NCBI GenBank assembly: GCA_043743785.1
Contig: JAYTVW010000001.1
Coordinates: 1-64,000 of the forward strand
DNA from: JAQTNA01 sp043743785
Lineage (GTDB): Bacteria > Pseudomonadota > Gammaproteobacteria > Burkholderiales > Rhodocyclaceae
Length of the DNA: 64,000 bases
Direction: 5' to 3'
The position numbers and the translations under genes are program-made. Numbering within the stretch: the stretch's first letter is position 1; every line of letters begins with the position of its first letter. The notes under the pieces are model-generated. The model was not told the DNA's origin. It worked only from the letters and a program-made list of their open reading frames with translations, and made no database searches. Shown here in pieces: positions 50,195-57,838 of the stretch.

Positions 50195-50950
50195 ATGAGC
50201 GCAACGACAAACTGCCGGCTTGGTGGAGCAGTAAATTCACCGATCATCCTCGCTCAATCTGCCGTCCCGGTAATCGTTGCGCCTAATGCAACGTGGAACA
50301 ACACGACAGGGTCATTCACTCTTGGCACCGCGCTTTTGGCGACATACTCTGCTATCGGCGCATGGGTGCGGTTTGCTGGTGTTGGGGTAAATGGATCAAC
50401 TGGGGGGCCAGCGTCATCGAGTATTTACTGGTGCGTGTTTTCGTCCACTACGGCTGGGCAGGCGTATGCACTGTCGGCAGATACCTCACAACCATTCACC
50501 CCGTACTACCCCGGCACAGGATTGTCTAACCTGACCACTACTACCGGGACACATGTCCAAACAACCGGCGCAACAATCACCCTTGCAAATATCGCTGTCC
50601 CCGGGGGCTCAATGGGGCCGAACGGGGGGTTGCGCGGGACGAGTCGATTCCTGTCAAACAATACAGCAGGGATAAAATATACATACCACTACCTAAACGG
50701 ATCTGTCGCTGGCGTGGGTAACTTAGTAACTACGACAGGGGGGGCGTTTATTGTTACGGGCAGAAATAGGGGAGTGCAGAATCTACAATCATGGCCTTAT
50801 TTTGGGTCCGATACGGCAGGGACTGGAGGGGTAACAATGGGGGCGATAGATACTTCCCTGACGCAGCAATTTACTTTTGCTGCAGGCATGGTGACTGCAA
50901 CGGATTGGATAATGCTTGACACCTGCATGTTGGAGGTTCTGCCATCGTGA
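50195..50950 (+). CDS. Tail/fibre-like protein, lower GC
   Basis: 251 residues, start one base after the upstream stop. Rich in Thr, Gly, Ser and Asn (TGLSNLTTTTGTHVQTTGAT) with beta pattern and few charges, as in phage fibre or decoration proteins. Codon use and lower GC than the neighbours suggest recent exchange, as for host-range genes. Not recognised. Confidence 0.62.
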   Translation: MSATTNCRLGGAVNSPIILAQSAVPVIVAPNATWNNTTGSFTLGTALLATYSAIGAWVRFAGVGVNGSTGGPASSSIYWCVFSSTTAGQAYALSADTSQPFTPYYPGTGLSNLTTTTGTHVQTTGATITLANIAVPGGSMGPNGGLRGTSRFLSNNTAGIKYTYHYLNGSVAGVGNLVTTTGGAFIVTGRNRGVQNLQSWPYFGSDTAGTGGVTMGAIDTSLTQQFTFAAGMVTATDWIMLDTCMLEVLPS

Positions 50951-51087
50951 TAACCCAATTCAAGACTGACAGCCCAGAAGCTAAGACGGCAATCTCTGCC
51001 CCTGCGCCCAAGAATGTAATCATTTCCGGCAGCATCACCTACGTCTACACGGGCGATGATTATGTTGCTCCGGTGACGGCGGCGTAA
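50947..51087 (+). CDS. 46-residue tail-region protein
   Basis: A GTG-started ORF overlapping the previous stop (GTGA) and sharing one base with the next ATG (TAATG). Reads ITQFKTDSPEAKTAISAPAP and NVIISGSITYVYTGDDYVAP. The linked starts and stops argue that it is real. Not recognised. Confidence 0.58.
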   Translation: MITQFKTDSPEAKTAISAPAPKNVIISGSITYVYTGDDYVAPVTAA

Positions 51088-51788
51088 TGCTCGCGCTTTC
51101 GAGTTTGTACTTCCGGGGGGTAAGCCTCGCCGCCCCCGGGGTTGGCTTGGCCTCCGGCGCGGCTAATTTGGCAACGCAGGTCGCCCTGGCGGGGGTCGGG
51201 GTGGCCCTGGCCGGAGGGACGGCAGGTTTGTCCGCCGGCATCAACCTCGGCGCTGTGGGGTATGGCGTTTCGGGTGGGGCCGGCAATCTGTCAGCCAATA
51301 TCACGTTGAGTGCTACCGGGCTCGCCACGGCGGCGGCAGGTGCGGGGCTTTCGCTCGCCGTACTATTGGCAGGGGCCGGCGCAGCGCAAGCGGCCGGTAA
51401 TGCAGACCTTGCGAACCACATTCAGCTTCTTGCCGCGGGAAGTGCGCAGGCCTCCGGCAGTACCGACCTGGTCATCCAGATTCGTTTTGCCGCATTGGGT
51501 GGCAGTGTTAGCCTGGCTACAGCGGGGCTCACAACAGAGGTGTGCCTCACGGCCGCTGGCTTCGTGCAGGCCATGGGGGCCGGGTCACTCACAACGCAAA
51601 TCAACTTGGAAGCATCGGGAAGTTCTCAGTCCTCCGGCGGGGCCTCTCTGTTGGTCGTACGCGGCACGCCGCACATCCTCATTGCGGATCCGCGCTACCA
51701 GGTCAGCACCGCCCGGTCCTTTGCCGTGGCGTCATCCGGCCGCGATTTCAGCGTTTCCACTGCCCGCAAATTCCAGGTGTCCGCATGA
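51087..51788 (+). CDS. Tail-region protein made of nine 20-residue repeats
   Basis: 233 residues. Residues 12-191 are nine tandem units of exactly 20 residues, each following hydrophobic-x-L-x-A-x-G, Gly near position 13 and L at position 17 (examples VALAGVGVALAGGTAGLSAG and INLGAVGYGVSGGAGNLSAN). A beta-solenoid or beta-helix is likely. A C-terminal segment of about 42 residues follows, with its own short repeat around VSTARSFAV and VSTARKFQV. It sits between fibre-like genes and the tail chaperone. Not a known family to me. Confidence 0.7.
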   Translation: MLALSSLYFRGVSLAAPGVGLASGAANLATQVALAGVGVALAGGTAGLSAGINLGAVGYGVSGGAGNLSANITLSATGLATAAAGAGLSLAVLLAGAGAAQAAGNADLANHIQLLAAGSAQASGSTDLVIQIRFAALGGSVSLATAGLTTEVCLTAAGFVQAMGAGSLTTQINLEASGSSQSSGGASLLVVRGTPHILIADPRYQVSTARSFAVASSGRDFSVSTARKFQVSA

Positions 51789-52090
51789 AAACCTTCGACT
51801 CCAAGCGTCCCGGCGAGGAAATTACTTTGACGTTCAACTTTGCGGCAGAGTGTCCGGCGCCCCGCACCATCACCGCGCAAAGGGTCAACGTGGAGCAGCT
51901 GGCGGGCACCCCAGACCCGGGCCTGGCAGACATGAAGGTCGGCAGTGCCGTGTCCCAGGGCGCCCTGGTCCTGCAACGCATCGCTGGCGGCGTGATCGAG
52001 GTGGACTACCTGGTGGTGGCCACCATCACCCGAGACGATGGCGAGATCCGCGAGCTACCGGCGTTGCTGAAGGTGCGGCGCTGGGGGTAA
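51785..52090 (+). CDS. Small tail-region protein
   Basis: 101 residues, ATGA overlap with the repeat protein. EITLTFNFAAECPAPRTITAQ, VIEVDYLVVATITRDDGEIREL: a small beta-sandwich-like protein common beside phage tail fibre genes. Not recognised by name. Confidence 0.62.
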   Translation: MKTFDSKRPGEEITLTFNFAAECPAPRTITAQRVNVEQLAGTPDPGLADMKVGSAVSQGALVLQRIAGGVIEVDYLVVATITRDDGEIRELPALLKVRRWG

Positions 52091-52111
52091 GACCCTTTCG
52101 TCCGGTCAAAG

Positions 52112-52134
52112 AGGCGTCCTGCGGGGCGCCTTTT
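52112..52134 (+). terminator. Terminator after the fibre-like block
   Basis: AGGCGTCC and GGGGCGCCT pair around TGC, followed by TTTT. Core identical to the terminator at 49125. Confidence 0.83.
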
Positions 52135-52142
52135 CTACGTCC

Positions 52143-52181
52143 GAAACTAAAGGGCTTTAATCGGCATGGGTCGCGCGCGCG
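52143..52181 (+). promoter_or_regulatory. Late promoter motif, copy 4 (tail assembly block)
   Basis: GAAACTAAAGGGCTTTAATC then GGCATGGGT and a CGCGCGCGC tract, then GGGGAAAAT. Same dyad as the other copies. It precedes the tail chaperone by about 50 bp. Confidence 0.77.
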
Positions 52182-52233
52182 GGGAAAATCCTGTCATCCC
52201 GCTCCTGCGGGTATTCCAGACAGAGGAGTCCAA

Positions 52234-52578
52234 ATGTTCAAGATCACCCCTTTCCGCCAGGTCAAATGGCCCGTCACCATTTCCGTTCCCCAGGATGGCG
52301 GGCGCGTCCAGAAGCACGAGATAACTGCCCGCTTCGACATCCTTCCCCAGTCGCGTCTCGATGACCTGGTACGCGGCCAGCGCGGTGCCGACGAAGATAA
52401 GGATCTGTTGCGCGAGGTGCTGTTGGGCTGGGACGGCGTGGCGGATGAAGACGGCGTGGCCATCGAGTTTGCCGATGCCCCCCGGGATCAACTGTTGGAT
52501 ATTCCCTACGTTCGGGGTGCCTTGCTGAAAGCCTATTTCGAAGCGGCCAGCGGATCGGCGGCCGCGCGAAAAAACTAG
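52234..52578 (+). CDS. Tail assembly chaperone (lambda gpG-like)
   Basis: 114 residues with AGAGGAGTCC before the ATG. FKITPFRQVKWPVTISVPQD, HEITARFDILPQSRLDDLVRG, then an acidic helical middle. It ends at a slippery A-AAA-AAC (52569-52575) one codon before TAG, so a fraction of ribosomes should shift -1 into the next frame and make a G-GT fusion. It holds the tape measure protein during tail assembly. Confidence 0.85.
   Translation: MFKITPFRQVKWPVTISVPQDGGRVQKHEITARFDILPQSRLDDLVRGQRGADEDKDLLREVLLGWDGVADEDGVAIEFADAPRDQLLDIPYVRGALLKAYFEAASGSAAARKN
52569..52575 (+). promoter_or_regulatory. Programmed -1 frameshift slippery site A-AAA-AAC
   Basis: The heptamer is in the correct phase (codons CGA AAA AAC TAG) directly before the stop of the tail chaperone. 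After slipping, the frame joins the open frame to 52940. Confidence 0.85.
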
Positions 52579-52940
52579 CGGACGCCGGCCGGTTCTGGGC
52601 ACGCAGGTGTTCGGAGCCGAGCGGCGCCGATGAAGTCGAGGGAGCCGCCGCTGCCTTCGGGCTGGTGGTGGCGGAGGATGCGCAGGCCGTAGAACAGGAT
52701 TTCGATGTCTGGGAAGAAAACCTCCCCGCCCTCACGGTGTTCTGGGAATGTCGGACCCAGTGGCGTTACCTAGCGGGGCGGGAAACCGCAGTAATAACGG
52801 GGCTGGAATATGCCTCGGTAACTGCGGCGATGCCCTACCTGGTAGATGCCGCGGCGGATCGGAATGCCGTTTTCGCCGGGGTACGAGCGATGGAGCGGGG
52901 AGCGCTGGAAGTGTTCAATGCGCCAGGCGGCGCATCGTGA
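52575..52940 (+). CDS. Tail chaperone extension (gpT-like), reached by -1 frameshift
   Basis: The -1 frame after the slippery site reads LADAGRFWARRCSEPSGADE, then AAFGLVVAEDAQAVEQDFDVWEENLPALTVFW (in blocks), a DUF1799-like pattern. It has no own ATG with a ribosome site; the first GTG is at 52665. So it is most likely made only as the C-terminal part of the fusion with 52234-52578. It binds the tape measure. Confidence 0.8.
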   Translation, partial: LADAGRFWARRCSEPSGADEVEGAAAAFGLVVAEDAQAVEQDFDVWEENLPALTVFWECRTQWRYLAGRETAVITGLEYASVTAAMPYLVDAAADRNAVFAGVRAMERGALEVFNAPGGAS

Positions 52941-53106
52941 CGAGGTAAGCCACCGCCCCGAGCCAGCCGATTGGTGTCCAACCGGTGAGCAGCATCCAGA
53001 GGAATAGGACGCCGCACAAGGGAACCCGCATCGCCGTTCCAATAAGGGACGGTAGCAGGCAGAGCACGATGTAGAGGATGGCGTAGCCGCCGAACATTTC
53101 ACCCAT
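52915..53106 (-). CDS. Superinfection-immunity-like membrane protein, antisense in the tail block
   Basis: 63 residues from ATG 53106 (an ATG at 53127 adds seven residues). Two membrane segments: YAILYIVLCLLPSLIG and VPLCGVLFLWMLLTG, then WTPIGWLGAVAYLV. The TGW-x-x-IGWL pattern is that of the Imm/superinfection immunity family (T4 Imm-like). It is encoded opposite to the tail genes, overlapping the chaperone 3' end by 26 bp, so it should be silent with late genes and expressed separately. The product would block DNA entry of related phages. No strong ribosome site seen. Confidence 0.7.
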   Translation of the reverse strand: MGEMFGGYAILYIVLCLLPSLIGTAMRVPLCGVLFLWMLLTGWTPIGWLGAVAYLVTMRRLAH

Positions 53107-53125
53107 AGTGGATTGAGCATAGCAC

Positions 53126-56100
53126 ATGGATCAGCAGATCGTACTTGGCATCACCCTGCGCGCAGACGGCTCCAGCCTGAAGGGGGAGATTGCCGGCGTC
53201 AGCCAGGAAATCAAGCAGCAGGAGCCGCTGTGGAAAAGCCTGGCCATCTCCATGGGGTTGGTGAATGGCGCCACGGCCTTGCTGGAAATGGGCATGGAGA
53301 AAGTGCGCCAGGCGGCGACTTTCGCCGGCGACGCCGTAAAGGATGCGGCCCGCTACCAGACCCTGGGCGTGGCCATGGAGCAGGTGGGCAAGAACGCGGG
53401 CTACACGGCGGACCAGATGGCGGGATTCGAAGGCAGCCTGCGCAAGAACGGCATCGCGATGATCGAGGCGCGCTCAACCCTGACGCAGATGGCCAGCGCC
53501 CATATCGACCTGTCAAAGAGTGCCCAGCTGGCGCGTATTGCCCAGGATGCAGCGGTGATCGGCAACATCAATTCGTCAGAAGCCTTCCAGCGCATGATCT
53601 ACGGCATCCAGTCCGGCCAGGTGGATGTGTTGCGCACCATCGGCATCAACGTGGACTTCGAAGCCTCCTATCAGAAGCTGGCCCGTACCCTGCATATCAA
53701 CGCGAATCTCCTGACGGAGAACGAGAAAATGCAGGCGCGCACGAATGCGGTCGTCGAGGACGGGCAACGCAAGTCCGGCGTGTATGAAGCCTCCCTGACC
53801 ACGGCCGGCAAGCAGCTCAATTCCATGAAGCGCCTGCTGGATGATTTGTCCGTCAAGATGGGTGAGACCTTCCTGGAAGCCTTCACCGCCAAGGTCTTCG
53901 GCCAGTCTGAAATGCTGAAGAAGGCCAATGCCGAACTGGATCGGATGAAAGCCAACGGCGACATCGAGGCCTGGGGGCATGGCGTGGCCCAGGGGTTGGG
54001 GGCCGTCACCAATGGTGCGACTGGGACAGTGAAGGCCTTGTGGGAGCACCGGGACGCGGTGGAGGCTATTGCCGCCGCCTATTTTGCCTGGAAAGCCGGG
54101 GCGTGGTTCGGGCCGATCGTGACTTCTGCCGCAGCGGCCACCGCAGCCGAGGTGGAGTTCTACGGCGCGGTATTGACGGGCAATGCGGTAATGCTGGGCG
54201 GACGCGCCGAGGCAGCCGCCCGGGCGACCGCCGTGGCGGAACTGGCTACCGCAGATCTGGCGGCGGCAACGGCGGAAGCGGATCGAGCCCGGGCCACGCT
54301 GGCCAGCGTCACGGCTCTTCGCGGCAGGGCGGTGGCGGAGCTGGAAAGCACCAACGCGACCTTGGCGGCAACGGCACAGATGGGCGCTCATTCGGCGGCC
54401 CTGCGTTATGGGCAGATCGCCGCTGACGGAAAATCCCGGGCGCTGACGGATCTGGCGGCACTGGGCCAGTTGAATGCCCGGGTGGCAGGAGAGGTAGCCG
54501 CAGCGGAGACAGTTGAAACTGCAGCCCGGCTGCGGGCGGTTGCTGCAACGACTGCCCAGGCGGAAGCTCAGGCAGCCGCTACCCTGGCGGCCAGGGGCGC
54601 CGCAGCCGGACAAGGCTTGTTTTCCAGCACCCTGGCGGCCCTGGGCGGGCCGGTCGGCGCCATTACGGCCCTGGTCATTGCAGGCGGTCTGGCCTGGGAA
54701 ATCTGGGGCAACAAGGCCAGCAGCGCGGTGGATCAGGCCAACAGCAAGCTGGCCGAGGCTGAAGCGCGCCTGGATAAGGTCAAGGATCGCCAGAAGTGGG
54801 GGTCCAGCGAAGCGGGCCAGGCGGAAAAGGAGCGCATCGCGGCCGTAGCCAGGTTGGAAATGATGGAAGACACTGGCGTCAAGGGCGCCGCCTATAACAC
54901 CCAATGGCGCCTGGTTCAGACCCTGACGGACACAGTGGAACGCATGAAGGCGGAGCAGGCTAATTCTCCTGCTGCTGCGTCCTCTGCTACCCAATCCTCC
55001 GGTCGATTCGCCCAACTCGCCAGCCAGTACGCCCCCAAGGCCAAGATGGGCGAAATGCTGGGCATGCTGGATCGGGAGTACGCCGAGGAGCAGAAGCTGG
55101 CTGCGGGTAATGGTGCCAAGTTGGCCGATCTGGAGGCGTCCTACCAGCGCACCCGCAAGGGAATCATCGAACAGATGGGCAGCGACGCCTATCAAGCGAC
55201 GATGAAGGGATTCACGCGAGAAACTACCGCGGCCAAGGCAGCCGAAGATGATCGATTGTCCGGCGCGGACATGAGTCATAGGCTGGGGCTGCTCTCTGAC
55301 CAAGAGTACATCGATGCGCGCCTGGCTATCGAGCTGGATTTCCTGTCAAAGTCGGATTCCATCCTGCAGCGCAAATACGCAGCGGCGAAAAATTCCGCCG
55401 ACAGAGAGGCGGCCCTGGCGGAGCGCGATGCGCTTAAGATCCAGAGCACAAAGCTGAAGCGCGACGCCGGCAATGAAAAGACCTTGCAGGATTTTGACCA
55501 AGGGCGGGTCGTTTCCCAGTTCGCCCTCGGCCAGGATCGCGCTACCGATGACTTGCGCTTCCAATCCGAACTGCTGGGCAAGACCGCCCTGGAACAGCAG
55601 AAGTTGACCTATGCGCGCCAGGTTGATCGCACTGCGCTGGATGCCCTTATTGATCCCTACACGCATTCCCTGAAGCTGTCCGAGAAACGCACGATCGAGT
55701 ATCTACAGGAAGCCGAAGCCGCCAAGACCGCCCGCAATGCTGAGCTGGACCATGCGGAGGCGATGAAAGGCGACTGGACCATCGGTGCCAAAGGGGCGCT
55801 TGATGACTACCTGACTAAGGCCCGCGATGTGGCCAGCCAATCCAAAGACCTGTTCACCCACGCCTTCCGGGGCATGGAAGATGCTCTGGTCAATTTCACA
55901 AAAACTGGCAAGCTGGATTTCAAATCCCTGGCGGATTCGATCATCACCGACCTGATCCGCATGCAGGTTCAGGAGTCCATCACCGGCCCAATCGCCTCCG
56001 CCATGAAAAACGCGGGCGGCCTCTCCGGAATCTTCTCGGCACTGACGGGGAGTTCTTCGGGCGATGCTGGCACTTCTACATCCTATCTCACCGCCGCCGC

Positions 56101-56527
56101 TCCCTGGGCCAATGGCGGCGCGTTTCAGTCGGCTGGCCTGCACCAGTTTGCCAACACGGTGGTTGATCGTCCGACCTTCTTCTCCAGCAATGCCGGCGCC
56201 CTGGCTTTTCACGCCAACGGCAATGTCTTCGGCGAAGCCGGCCCCGAGGCCGTCATGCCTCTGACCCGGGATGCAGCCGGCCGCCTCGGCGTGCGTTCCC
56301 AGGGCGGTGGCCAATCCGGCGGACTAGTGGTGAATATCGTCGAGAGCCCGGGCAGCGGCGGCCAGGTGCAGAAGACCCAGGGCAATAACGGCGGGCCGGA
56401 CGTGCTGACCATCCTGGTTGAGAAGGTGAAGAGTGCCGTCGGGCAGGATATCGCCAAGGGTGGCAGTCTCGCCGGCCTCATGGAGCGCCGTTACGGCCTC
56501 AGCCCGGCCATGGGAGCGGTGCGATGA
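53126..56527 (+). CDS. Tail tape measure protein
   Basis: 1133 residues. VLGITLRADGSSLKGEIAGVSQEIKQQ start, long helical Ala-rich body with a hydrophobic part (PVGAITALVIAGGLAWEIWG), and a C-terminal end with Gly-rich GPEAVMPLTRDAAGRLGV typical of lambda-family tape measures. It sets tail length and passes into the host with DNA. At roughly 0.15 nm per residue a tail near 170 nm is expected. No muramidase domain visible. Confidence 0.93.
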   Translation: MDQQIVLGITLRADGSSLKGEIAGVSQEIKQQEPLWKSLAISMGLVNGATALLEMGMEKVRQAATFAGDAVKDAARYQTLGVAMEQVGKNAGYTADQMAGFEGSLRKNGIAMIEARSTLTQMASAHIDLSKSAQLARIAQDAAVIGNINSSEAFQRMIYGIQSGQVDVLRTIGINVDFEASYQKLARTLHINANLLTENEKMQARTNAVVEDGQRKSGVYEASLTTAGKQLNSMKRLLDDLSVKMGETFLEAFTAKVFGQSEMLKKANAELDRMKANGDIEAWGHGVAQGLGAVTNGATGTVKALWEHRDAVEAIAAAYFAWKAGAWFGPIVTSAAAATAAEVEFYGAVLTGNAVMLGGRAEAAARATAVAELATADLAAATAEADRARATLASVTALRGRAVAELESTNATLAATAQMGAHSAALRYGQIAADGKSRALTDLAALGQLNARVAGEVAAAETVETAARLRAVAATTAQAEAQAAATLAARGAAAGQGLFSSTLAALGGPVGAITALVIAGGLAWEIWGNKASSAVDQANSKLAEAEARLDKVKDRQKWGSSEAGQAEKERIAAVARLEMMEDTGVKGAAYNTQWRLVQTLTDTVERMKAEQANSPAAASSATQSSGRFAQLASQYAPKAKMGEMLGMLDREYAEEQKLAAGNGAKLADLEASYQRTRKGIIEQMGSDAYQATMKGFTRETTAAKAAEDDRLSGADMSHRLGLLSDQEYIDARLAIELDFLSKSDSILQRKYAAAKNSADREAALAERDALKIQSTKLKRDAGNEKTLQDFDQGRVVSQFALGQDRATDDLRFQSELLGKTALEQQKLTYARQVDRTALDALIDPYTHSLKLSEKRTIEYLQEAEAAKTARNAELDHAEAMKGDWTIGAKGALDDYLTKARDVASQSKDLFTHAFRGMEDALVNFTKTGKLDFKSLADSIITDLIRMQVQESITGPIASAMKNAGGLSGIFSALTGSSSGDAGTSTSYLTAAAPWANGGAFQSAGLHQFANTVVDRPTFFSSNAGALAFHANGNVFGEAGPEAVMPLTRDAAGRLGVRSQGGGQSGGLVVNIVESPGSGGQVQKTQGNNGGPDVLTILVEKVKSAVGQDIAKGGSLAGLMERRYGLSPAMGAVR

Positions 56528-56922
56528 CTATCGCCTGGCCTTCTACATTGCCCCCGCCGATGATCGATGGCTACGGCTTCGATCCGGCGTCGCCCACCGT
56601 CAAGACGGACATGGACGCCGGCCCGGGCCGGGTGCGCCGGCGCTTCACCGCCCGGCCGACCGAGTACAAGGCCGCATGGATTTTCACGCAGCAGCAGCTG
56701 GCCACGTTCGAAAGCTGGTTCGACCTGGACGCCATGTCCGGCGCCGCCTGGTTTTCCGTCGTTGCGTGGAATGGCAAGGGCGGAGTGAGCGTCACGGCGC
56801 GGATCCCGTCCGGCACCTTTGCCGTCACCAAGCGCCCCGGCCTGATGTGGGGCGTCTCCGTCAGCCTGGAAATCCGCGATCGCCCGATCATGACCGCCAC
56901 CGAACTGGCGCCCTACCTGTAA
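56524..56922 (+). CDS. Minor tail protein
   Basis: 132 residues, ATGA overlap. AWPSTLPPPMIDGYGFDP, RRFTARPTEYKAAWIFTQQQLATFESWFD: a family of small proteins always found just after the tape measure in siphoviruses (lambda M-like place). Function is as a tail-tip part by position. Confidence 0.75.
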   Translation: MTIAWPSTLPPPMIDGYGFDPASPTVKTDMDAGPGRVRRRFTARPTEYKAAWIFTQQQLATFESWFDLDAMSGAAWFSVVAWNGKGGVSVTARIPSGTFAVTKRPGLMWGVSVSLEIRDRPIMTATELAPYL

Positions 56923-57446
56923 TGGCCGATCCGACCCTCTCCGCCGCCCTGAAAGAAGCCTACGCATGTGCCCCGGCCGATGTGGTGGTGTTGCACACCT
57001 TGGAATTCCTGCACGCCTCATTCACCACGCCCCTGCGCGTGGTGCGGGACCATACCAGCCTGACCGCGACCCTGGAAGCGTCGGCCCCGGCAAACCCTGG
57101 CGCAGTCGTGACCTTCGTGCCCTACGCCTTCGATTTCAAACTGCCCTCAGCCGGCGAGTCTTCTGTGCCAGAAATCGACATCACAATCGACAACGTGGGC
57201 GCGGACCTGATCCCGTACTTTGACGGCGCCGCCAACAGCGCCACGCCAGTGACCATGATTTACCGGCCCTACCTGAGTACGGACTTGAGCGCTCCCCACA
57301 TGAACCCACCTCTGCAGATGTACTTGCGCGCAATCTCCGCCGACATGTTCCGCATCACCGCCAAGGCGGGCTTCGGCGACCTGGGCAGCCGGCGCTTTCC
57401 CGCTCTCATGTACACCGCGCAAACCTTCCCCGGGCTGGCGGCATGA
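56922..57446 (+). CDS. DUF1833-type minor tail protein (lambda L-like place)
   Basis: 174 residues; the ATG shares its A with the preceding TAA. VVVLHTLEFLHASFTTPLRVVRDHT, VTFVPYAFDFKLPSAGES, EIDITIDNVGADLI are the DUF1833 pattern. Member of the tail-tip complex. Confidence 0.82.
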   Translation: MADPTLSAALKEAYACAPADVVVLHTLEFLHASFTTPLRVVRDHTSLTATLEASAPANPGAVVTFVPYAFDFKLPSAGESSVPEIDITIDNVGADLIPYFDGAANSATPVTMIYRPYLSTDLSAPHMNPPLQMYLRAISADMFRITAKAGFGDLGSRRFPALMYTAQTFPGLAA

Positions 57447-57838
57447 GTCACTGGGCACTCCAATATCTTGGCGCGCCATGGGTGTCTGGCGAATCAGGCC
57501 CGGCAGCCTATGACTGCTACGGCCTGGTGCGGGCAGTCTATCGGGATGTGCGCGGCGTGGAGTTGCCGGTGGTGGACGTTACCCAAGCGGAGCCCTTGCG
57601 CCTGCGCCACGCCATGCAGCAACAGGCCGGGCGCTGGCTGGATTCACCGTTCCCGGTGGATATGGGCGTGGTGCTGCTGTCCCACGGCAAGCATCCCCAC
57701 CATGTCGGCCTGTGGGCTGCCGTGGATGGTGGCAGGGTGGTGCATGCCGTTGAAGGGGCTGGCGTGATTGCCCAGACACCGCAAGCCCTGGCCCTGGCCG
57801 GATGGCGCATCCTCGGCTACTACCGGAGGGCCGCATGA
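57443..57838 (+). CDS. NlpC/P60-type peptidase of the tail tip (lambda K-like)
   Basis: 131 residues. Catalytic Cys25 (AAYDCYGLVRAVY) and His87 (HPHHVGLWAAV); a third polar residue may be His101 (VVHAVEG). It cleaves peptidoglycan stem peptides to let the tail pass. ATGA overlaps at both ends link it with L-like and J-like genes. Confidence 0.9.
   Translation: MSHWALQYLGAPWVSGESGPAAYDCYGLVRAVYRDVRGVELPVVDVTQAEPLRLRHAMQQQAGRWLDSPFPVDMGVVLLSHGKHPHHVGLWAAVDGGRVVHAVEGAGVIAQTPQALALAGWRILGYYRRAA

Noticed and set aside
51120..51659. A regular 60-bp period that could suggest a CRISPR or satellite array
   Set aside because: The period is in the protein (nine 20-residue units); the DNA copies are too diverged and lack constant repeats with variable spacers.
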